The notes under the pieces were generated by a model. That model was given only the letters and a program-made list of their open reading frames with translations. It searched no databases and had not been told where the DNA came from. From NCBI GenBank assembly GCA_905233925.1, contig CAJOFV010000006.1, positions 1 to 34,940 of the forward strand: a stretch of DNA of 34,940 bases. The letters are read 5' to 3'. Position 1 is the stretch's first letter; the number at the start of each line of letters is the position of its first letter. The translations under genes and the position numbers were made by a program. The DNA comes from Paludibacteraceae bacterium. Lineage in GTDB: Bacteria > Bacteroidota > Bacteroidia > Bacteroidales > Paludibacteraceae. This document shows positions 30,651 to 34,940 of the stretch, one piece after another.

Positions 30651-30684
30651 AAGAGAGACCGAAAGGTTTCTCTTTTTCTTTTTC
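30651..30684 (+). terminator. tRNA-Ser terminator
   Basis: AAGAGAGACC (30651-30660) and GGTTTCTCTT (30665-30674) form a 10-bp stem closed by a GAAA tetraloop, followed by a T-rich run TTTCTTTTTC. Confidence 0.8.
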
Positions 30685-30701
30685 GGGATTTACGACTGGA
30701 G

Positions 30702-30761
30702 CTTGCAGGGAGTGCCCCTGCAAGGTCTGGGGATGACGCAGAAATCCCCCTTTCTCCGCAA
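30702..30761 (+). repeat. Hairpin plus second copy of the tRNA-Ser 3' end
   Basis: CTTGCAGGG (30702-30710) and CCCTGCAAG (30716-30724) form a 9-bp hairpin. At 30743-30761 the 19 bases AATCCCCCTTTCTCCGCAA repeat exactly the 3' end of tRNA-Ser (30606-30624), 137 bp apart. The copy lies just before the stop codon of the convergent hydrolase gene. Confidence 0.85.
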
Positions 30762-30769
30762 TACGGCCT

Positions 30770-31945
30770 TTACCAATCTTTCAAATCGATTGATACTGCG
30801 TAGAGCATGAAGAACGTTCCGGAATCCAAGTGAGTCCCGGTAAGCGAACTCGTGTCAAGCTCTGCGTGCTGCACCCCTTTGCTCACCAGCCACTGATACA
30901 TCATCTCCGAGTTCTCCGATGCGACGATATCATCCTTCAGCGAGTGGTAGAGTTTCACATCGCTATCGGGATCCGGCGTCCAATCATCGATGAAACGCAT
31001 CTTGTCCACATAACTGAGCACGCGTTTCATTTCCGTCGTTGTAGAATCGCAGTACACCGGCTTCATAAACTGGGTTATGGTGTCTGTCCCGAGCAGCGTC
31101 TTGAACTCTTCCAGACTGAATTTCTTGGATATGATCCAGCTCTTTACGTTCGAAGCCAGCGGCTCGAGGAACGCATCTTTGTCGTTGATTCCGAGATTAT
31201 ACAAATCGTTGAGTGTTACCATCGTCATCGGCAGCACAGCCGGCATGCCAATCCTGTGCCACTCGAGGAACTTGCGGAATGTGAGTCTCAGGTCGTACGG
31301 TCCGGCACCGGCTATGGTCTTCGTGAAATGCACCCGTCCGCGGTACTCGGTCTGCGACAACTTAAGTGCAGCCATCGCTGTTTGTCCGCCTTGCGAATAG
31401 CCGTAGTTCAGAATGGAGTCACCCAACGTATATCCCTGCTTGGTCAGCCACTCGCGTGCCGCTAGTAGCGCGTCGATAGAGGCGCGTGCATTTGCCTCGG
31501 CGTAGCAGTAGGCTTGAATGCGGTCACCCGTTGCACCAAAGCCCTCGTAGTCGGCTGCCACCACCGCCATACCTTTGCTCAAACCTACTGTCTGCAGGTC
31601 GAACAGTTCGCCTGCACTCGGCGCCTGATCCGAACGAAGAATGGTATAATGGCTGAACATCGCCATCTTGCCGATTTGCTTGCTCGTTTTCTGTGCCGGA
31701 CTGAGATACAATACTGCCGACATCACGCACGGCTTACCCGCATGATCGGTCGTAGGGTAGGTAAACAAATAGTCGAAATGACTTCCGCCATCCAAACTGT
31801 CATACACCTGCAAACCCATATCCGGCTTGACAAATGTGATGCTGTCAGGATCCTCTATCAGCGCATGACCGTTCTTCCACACGTACGTCTGCGCACCCGC
31901 ACGCATCGCTGCACATAGCAGCATTATGGTATAAATTCGTTTCAT
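30770..31945 (-). CDS. Secreted alpha/beta hydrolase (lipase/esterase-like)
   Basis: About 391 residues from ATG 31945 (MKRIYTIMLLCAAMRAGA, a signal peptide ending GAQT). The alpha/beta-hydrolase nucleophile elbow is GYSQGGQ with Ser184. The charge relay probably uses Asp in YHSLKDDIVASENS and His in SLTGTHLDSGTFF. PATGDRIQAYCYAEANARASIDAL precedes the elbow. The group is closest to secretory lipases and feruloyl-esterase-like enzymes. It starts where a ladder of ATGA-overlapping mini-ORFs from the preceding gene ends, so its translation may be coupled. The upstream ATG at 31951 gives MYM before the same start. Confidence 0.8.
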   Translation of the reverse strand: MKRIYTIMLLCAAMRAGAQTYVWKNGHALIEDPDSITFVKPDMGLQVYDSLDGGSHFDYLFTYPTTDHAGKPCVMSAVLYLSPAQKTSKQIGKMAMFSHYTILRSDQAPSAGELFDLQTVGLSKGMAVVAADYEGFGATGDRIQAYCYAEANARASIDALLAAREWLTKQGYTLGDSILNYGYSQGGQTAMAALKLSQTEYRGRVHFTKTIAGAGPYDLRLTFRKFLEWHRIGMPAVLPMTMVTLNDLYNLGINDKDAFLEPLASNVKSWIISKKFSLEEFKTLLGTDTITQFMKPVYCDSTTTEMKRVLSYVDKMRFIDDWTPDPDSDVKLYHSLKDDIVASENSEMMYQWLVSKGVQHAELDTSSLTGTHLDSGTFFMLYAVSIDLKDW

Positions 31946-31948
31946 ATA

Positions 31949-31978
31949 CATTTAATCATTTCATCATTCCATCATTCT
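31949..31978 (-). repeat. 8-bp repeats forming a second stop-start ladder
   Basis: Minus-strand ATG codons recur every 8 bp at 31975, 31967, 31959 and 31951 in units like GGAATGAT, GAAATGAT and TAAATGTA. The stop TGA of the small secreted protein overlaps ATG 31967, which opens M-M-K and a TGA; that TGA overlaps ATG 31959, which opens M-I-K-C-I and a TGA; that TGA overlaps ATG 31945 of the hydrolase. Confidence 0.85.
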
Positions 31979-32332
31979 TCCAAGTATATCGTACATCTGT
32001 CCTTCGTAAATAATAAAGAGTTGTCCGTCGCGAAGAACTTTCTCCCCTCCTTTCAGGGAGGGGTTGGGGGTAGGCTTCTCTCCCGTCGGAGTAGTTTTTT
32101 CGTCGAACAGGATGCTCCGGTAGTCATACTTGTACATAGGCGTAGCCTCTCCGTCTGTGGCAGAGATGAGAACGATGCTGTCTTGGGTGAAGACGACTTT
32201 CTGCAAGCTGTTCAAAGGCACTTCGCTCTCTGCGCCTGCCACCGGCACGAACCGCAATACCCGGACCGTCTCAGCATGCAGACCAATCGCCATGATGCAA
32301 CTCACAATTCCTATAAATAATTTTCTGTTCAT
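31964..32332 (-). CDS. Small secreted protein with short C-terminal tail motif
   Basis: 122 residues with signal peptide (MNRKLFIGIVSCIMAIGLHA). Residues 21-75 are beta-rich (TVRVLRFVPVAGAESEVPLN, LQKVVFTQDSIVLIS). A segment TPTGEKPTPNPSLKGGE is encoded by a repeat element that lies in frame. The end KVLRDGQLFIIYEGQMYDILGRM is a short tail seen on many Bacteroidales secreted proteins, similar to the tail of the BspA-like protein at 26668. The function is unknown. Its stop feeds into the ladder that leads to the hydrolase start, so the two are probably co-translated. Confidence 0.75.
   Translation of the reverse strand: MNRKLFIGIVSCIMAIGLHAETVRVLRFVPVAGAESEVPLNSLQKVVFTQDSIVLISATDGEATPMYKYDYRSILFDEKTTPTGEKPTPNPSLKGGEKVLRDGQLFIIYEGQMYDILGRMME
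32042..32073. repeat. Palindromic repeat inserted in frame in the small secreted protein
   Basis: CTCCCCTCC-TTTCA-GGGAGGGG followed by TTGGGGGTAG. The plus-strand stem is 7-8 bp. Read on the minus strand it gives the residues PTPNPSLKGGE. The same type of palindrome is common between genes in Bacteroidota; here it lies inside a coding region without breaking the frame. Confidence 0.75.
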
Positions 32333-32353
32333 TTTTTTTCAGTGTCTTTAATA

Positions 32354-32473
32354 CTATTGCAACAAAGCTTTTAATAATTCAACGGACAATTCCGTTTGGT
32401 TTTCCAGAATGGGAGCGACGTTGAGCATGTGCCGCTGGTCGGTTACATCCCAATGATACCCAGTTTTTTCATA
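32354..32473 (-). pseudogene. Coding remnant after the metallo-hydrolase gene
   Basis: A minus-strand frame without start reads YEKTGYHWDVTDQRHMLNVA, then PILENQTELSVELLKALLQ and a TAG. A second frame just upstream reads DYCEILKDMKKLGIIGM. Together they look like the tail of a gene split by a frameshift, now overlapping the end of the metallo-hydrolase gene. The family is not recognised. Confidence 0.35.
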
Positions 32474-32477
32474 TCTT

Positions 32478-33551
32478 TTAGAATTTCACAATAGTCCCTA
32501 TCGGGGCATCCAGGAGGTGGATGCTGTGTCTGGTTGCGATGTTGTGCGCCACGCTGTCCGGTTCGTACCACGGATGAACGGAAAGGGCGAATTTGTCATG
32601 GTGAACGGTAAAAACTTGTTTGGCTTGGAGATCGAGGATGACCTTTTCAAGGTCTTCGGGCGTGGTGTGGATATATTTCCAATTGGCATTGTACTGTCCG
32701 TTTTCCAAGAGTGCCAAATCAACAGCTCCGAAAAGCTCATATATCTCACGAAAGCGTTTGTCATAACCTCCATCGCCGCCGATAAAGATTTTGCGACCAC
32801 CGGCTTCGACCATAAACGACGCCCAAAGCGTCTGATTGCGACGGAGAAGTCTATTTGAGAAGTGCCTACTGGGCAAGCAAGTGATTTGGCTTTCCACTTT
32901 CAACTTTCCACTTTCCACTTTATCATACCAATCCATCTCGGTGATGATGTCGTTTGCATAGCCCCAGTAGCGCAGATAATCAGCAATGCCGAGCGGACAG
33001 ATGACCTGTCTCACGCGGTGGCGGATGTCGCGCAAGGTAGCATAATCCATGTGGTCCCAATGCTCGTGGGTGATAAAGAGCACATCTATATCGGGCAAGT
33101 CTTCCGGACGATAAATATCCGTGCCCGGAAAGGCTTTCAGCATCATTGACGATGGCCATTCGGGTTTTAGAAGAGGATCCACAAGAAACCGCTTGCCGTT
33201 CAAGCAGAACAGATACGATGAATGTCCGAACCATATGAGCCAATCGCTATCGGTCGGCAGGCTGTTCAAATCCGTCTTGATAGCAGGTAGTGGTTGTTGT
33301 GGCACACGCAGTGTGTCTTTGTTCGTCAGGAAGCGCCACAACGTACCGGACGTGCTTGCGGTGTCTCCTGTGAATTGCGGTGTCGGCAGTTGGTTCTGAA
33401 ACATGCCGTCTCGGTAGTTTGGCGATGCCTGTATGCGCACTTTGGATACATGCCGCCACAGCCCGAAAGCAGTGTGGGAGAGTACAGCCAACCCGGTTCC
33501 GACAAGCAGTAAAACAACACCTAATATAATTAGTAATAACTTCATTCTCAT
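32478..33551 (-). CDS. MBL-fold metallo-hydrolase (UlaG/NAPE-PLD-like)
   Basis: 357 residues (ATG 33551, or ATG 33545). An N-terminal membrane anchor is at about 4-24. The metallo-beta-lactamase core has WFGHSS (107-112), HEHWDH (162-167) as the zinc-binding motif, LPSRHFSNR (226-234, third His), GGDGGYD and VHHDKFALS. The layout is that of the NAPE-PLD/UlaG-like hydrolases, which act on phospholipids or cyclic lactones. Residues 211-221 (KVESGKLKVES) are encoded by a dispersed microrepeat (32890-32922) that replaces or lengthens a loop before the third His. The stop of the upstream DUF1295 gene overlaps its ATG by four bases. Confidence 0.88.
   Translation of the reverse strand: MRMKLLLIILGVVLLLVGTGLAVLSHTAFGLWRHVSKVRIQASPNYRDGMFQNQLPTPQFTGDTASTSGTLWRFLTNKDTLRVPQQPLPAIKTDLNSLPTDSDWLIWFGHSSYLFCLNGKRFLVDPLLKPEWPSSMMLKAFPGTDIYRPEDLPDIDVLFITHEHWDHMDYATLRDIRHRVRQVICPLGIADYLRYWGYANDIITEMDWYDKVESGKLKVESQITCLPSRHFSNRLLRRNQTLWASFMVEAGGRKIFIGGDGGYDKRFREIYELFGAVDLALLENGQYNANWKYIHTTPEDLEKVILDLQAKQVFTVHHDKFALSVHPWYEPDSVAHNIATRHSIHLLDAPIGTIVKF
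32890..32922. repeat. CTTTCCACTTT microrepeat in frame in the metallo-hydrolase gene
   Basis: The units CTTTCCACTTT, CAACTTTCC and ACTTTCCACTTTA are tandem and match the intergenic cluster at 6259-6311. They encode VESGKLKVES on the minus strand and keep the frame open. Confidence 0.8.
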
Positions 33552-34423
33552 ATTAACATTCTTGTTTGTTTGCGATATTCCGCATAATCAGGTTTGTTGG
33601 CAAGCTGGCGTTTCTCCATTAGCGGAATACTGATACCGAGGAAGAGTGCGGTCATGGCAATTGCGCCACCGATATACATATCTATACCGTTTAGAGACGC
33701 GTACATAATCCAAATACCCCACCAAAATTGTATCTCACCGAAGTAGTTCGGATGGCGGCCATGTTTCCATAATCCAACGTTACATACTTTACCGGGATTA
33801 GCAGCACGGAAATCATGACTCTGCTTGTCCGCAATCAATTGGATTGTAGCAGACACAAGACACACGATGAAACCAACGCATAGCAATGCTATGCTGATTG
33901 GTGATTGGTCATTGGTGATTGGTGAATCAAACAATTTCAGTCCGGGTAGCATGGCAGCAAAGACTACGAGCGTCGGCATCATGTTCAGACCAAAGAAATT
34001 GATGGTATGGAACACCAACGGATGTTGGCTACGGTACTTGGTATAACGCCAGTCTTCGTGAGCTATCCCTTTGAAGGTGATCGCCCAGTTACGCGTGAGC
34101 CGCCAACCCCAATACCACGAAGCGATAAGCAGCAGGATAACCGGAACCGACCATACGCCGGTATAAAATGCCCATAGCATAAATATGACAGGCGGAAATA
34201 CACTCCAATACGGGTCATAAACAGACACATTCTCGTAGAGCAGCCCAAATGCCCAAACGGCAACTGTCGCCAGCACGTCTGCCAAGAGCAAAGCCCATAA
34301 AGGCTGCATAGCCTGTGCCGTTAACCAACTAAATAGTAGCCAGCCAGTTACACCTGCAAGTAGATATATAGCAGCTATCAGCGCCACACTACACGATTTT
34401 GAATAATTCCTTTTCATACGCAT
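33548..34423 (-). CDS. DUF1295 membrane protein (steroid 5-alpha-reductase fold)
   Basis: 291 residues with seven to eight predicted membrane helices. The family signature is [22 protein letters not shown] near residue 215, and [14 protein letters not shown] closes it. DUF1295 proteins resemble steroid 5-alpha-reductases and isoprenylcysteine methyltransferases; the substrate here is unknown. The first ten residues ([10 protein letters not shown]) derive from a different frame of the broken SDR gene, so the natural N-terminus may begin near [10 protein letters not shown]. Residues [11 protein letters not shown] are encoded by a 7-bp tandem microrepeat. It overlaps the metallo-hydrolase ATG by four bases. 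Confidence 0.82.
   Translation of the reverse strand: MRMKRNYSKSCSVALIAAIYLLAGVTGWLLFSWLTAQAMQPLWALLLADVLATVAVWAFGLLYENVSVYDPYWSVFPPVIFMLWAFYTGVWSVPVILLLIASWYWGWRLTRNWAITFKGIAHEDWRYTKYRSQHPLVFHTINFFGLNMMPTLVVFAAMLPGLKLFDSPITNDQSPISIALLCVGFIVCLVSATIQLIADKQSHDFRAANPGKVCNVGLWKHGRHPNYFGEIQFWWGIWIMYASLNGIDMYIGGAIAMTALFLGISIPLMEKRQLANKPDYAEYRKQTRMLI
33894..33924. repeat. 7-bp tandem repeats (GTGATTG) in frame in the DUF1295 gene
   Basis: CTGATTG, GTGATTG, GTCATTG and GTGATTG are back to back at 33894-33921 and continue with GTGA. On the minus strand they encode [11 protein letters not shown], a hydrophilic insert in a loop between two membrane helices. Confidence 0.85.
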
Positions 34424-34752
34424 CAGAAATTAAATCTTTAGACTCAAGCTTCTCTTTGGTAAGCGGGGTAATGAAATAACCCGGACAGATGGTATTGACC
34501 GCGATGCCGTGCTTACCCCATTCGGCAGCGAGGGCGCGGGTGAGGTTAACGACTCCGCCTGCGAGGCAGTACCTGTACACCGAACTCCGCTTCGATTGCA
34601 GCTTTCACTTCAAGCAGTTTCTTATACCGACGGGCGATGATAACGAGGTCGGCACCTCTTGCTGCCAGAGCGTTCGCCATCTGTACGCCGAGGCCTCCAC
34701 TACAACCGGTGACCAATGCCACACGGCCTTTTAAATCAAAAATATCTTTCAT
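34389..34752 (-). pseudogene. Short-chain dehydrogenase (gluconate 5-dehydrogenase-like), internally deleted and truncated
   Basis: The gene begins normally at ATG 34752 with MKDIFDLKGRVALVTGCSGG and LGVQMANALAARGADLVIIARR, the NAD-binding TGxxxGxG start of SDR enzymes. After EAEFGVQV the frame breaks and the sequence resumes, in another frame, at [20 protein letters not shown] and [21 protein letters not shown], the part that follows the YxxxK catalytic motif. The central 90 or so residues with NNAG, Ser and Tyr-x-x-x-Lys are gone. The 3' end stops early at ELFKIV, against the DUF1295 gene. It is a non-functional remnant. Confidence 0.8.
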
Positions 34753-34771
34753 ATTGTTTACTGTTTATCAA

Positions 34772-34940
34772 TCATAATAGTACCATAATCATTATCTGCG
34801 CCATCAGCACGCGCAGGAACATGGTCAGCGGATAGACGGTAGAATATGCCACGGCTGCATTGTCATTCTGGCTGCTCTGCGAGGTGGCGTAGGACAAAGC
34901 AGGCGGGTCGGTGGTGGAACCGGCTATCAGTCCCATGAGT
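34772..34940 (-). CDS. C-terminal end of a YidE/AspT-type transporter (partial)
   Basis: The window edge cuts this gene; about 55 C-terminal codons remain, ending in a TGA at 34774-34772. The sequence [20 protein letters not shown], then [20 protein letters not shown] and [11 protein letters not shown] is the very characteristic second half of the YidE/YbjL duplication (AAE antiporter family). The GSTTDPPAL and STVYP blocks are hallmarks. These proteins exchange amino acids or related anions. Confidence 0.85.
   Translation of the reverse strand, partial: LMGLIAGSTTDPPALSYATSQSSQNDNAAVAYSTVYPLTMFLRVLMAQIMIMVLL

Overview
The window is two unlike pieces joined near position 4,490. Positions 1 to about 4,487 are a compact block of temperate-phage genes of the kind found in Bacillota (clear AGGAGG-type ribosome binding sites, TTGACA/TATAAT promoters, many CGC and GCG codons). 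Positions from about 4,490 to 34,940 are chromosomal DNA of a gut-type Bacteroidales bacterium. The signs are the TTTG / TAnnTTTG promoter pair ahead of several genes, a type IX secretion C-terminal domain on a giant C10 protease, a BspA-type leucine-rich repeat protein, and weak Shine-Dalgarno sequences. The join falls inside an open reading frame: a secreted Bacteroidales protein loses its C-terminus and runs in frame into a complete 72-residue ribbon-helix-helix protein that belongs to the phage side. A metagenomic assembly chimera is the simplest explanation; a real insertion or illegitimate recombination cannot be excluded from sequence alone. The host assignments are inference.

Left block (1-4,487): the end of an unknown gene, RusA resolvase, a beta-type DNA methyltransferase, a holin, a sigma-region-4-like HTH protein, a cystatin-like protein behind a decapitated phage gene start, and a leftward XRE repressor facing a rightward gene across a repressor-type promoter region with three AACGAA half-sites 30-31 bp apart. 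The rightward gene is split by a frameshift. The block also carries a HicB-like remnant and a 19-bp-stem hairpin. It looks mosaic and partly decayed.

Bacteroidales part: (a) 4,488-6,935 holds the truncated secreted protein and an 840-bp gene-poor interval with several repeat families, a candidate small RNA with its own promoter and terminator, and a headless coding remnant. (b) 6,936-20,143 is a run of rightward genes: a 3,273-residue C10 protease/adhesin exported by type IX secretion, two small membrane proteins, an S24/S26 peptidase with a Ser/His pair, a PqqD-like protein and a phosphoethanolamine-transferase-like enzyme. (c) tRNA-Ala(GGC), then an envelope-polysaccharide group (FemAB-like acyltransferase, glycosyltransferase, convergent flippase). 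(d) tonB and recG. (e) A leftward operon of CYTH protein, mltG, panB, BspA-like protein and a 46-residue peptide. (f) tRNA-Ser(GCT), then leftward genes: lipase-like hydrolase, a small secreted protein, an UlaG/NAPE-PLD-like metallo-hydrolase, a DUF1295 membrane protein, a broken SDR gene and the end of a YidE/AspT-type transporter.

The most unusual sequence-level patterns on the Bacteroidales side are: short tandem microrepeats (7, 8 and 11 bp units) at gene borders and even in frame inside conserved genes; two places where 8-bp repeats build a ladder of overlapping ATGA stop-start mini-ORFs that leads from one gene into the next; and both tRNAs having a second copy of their own 3' end 116-137 bp downstream.
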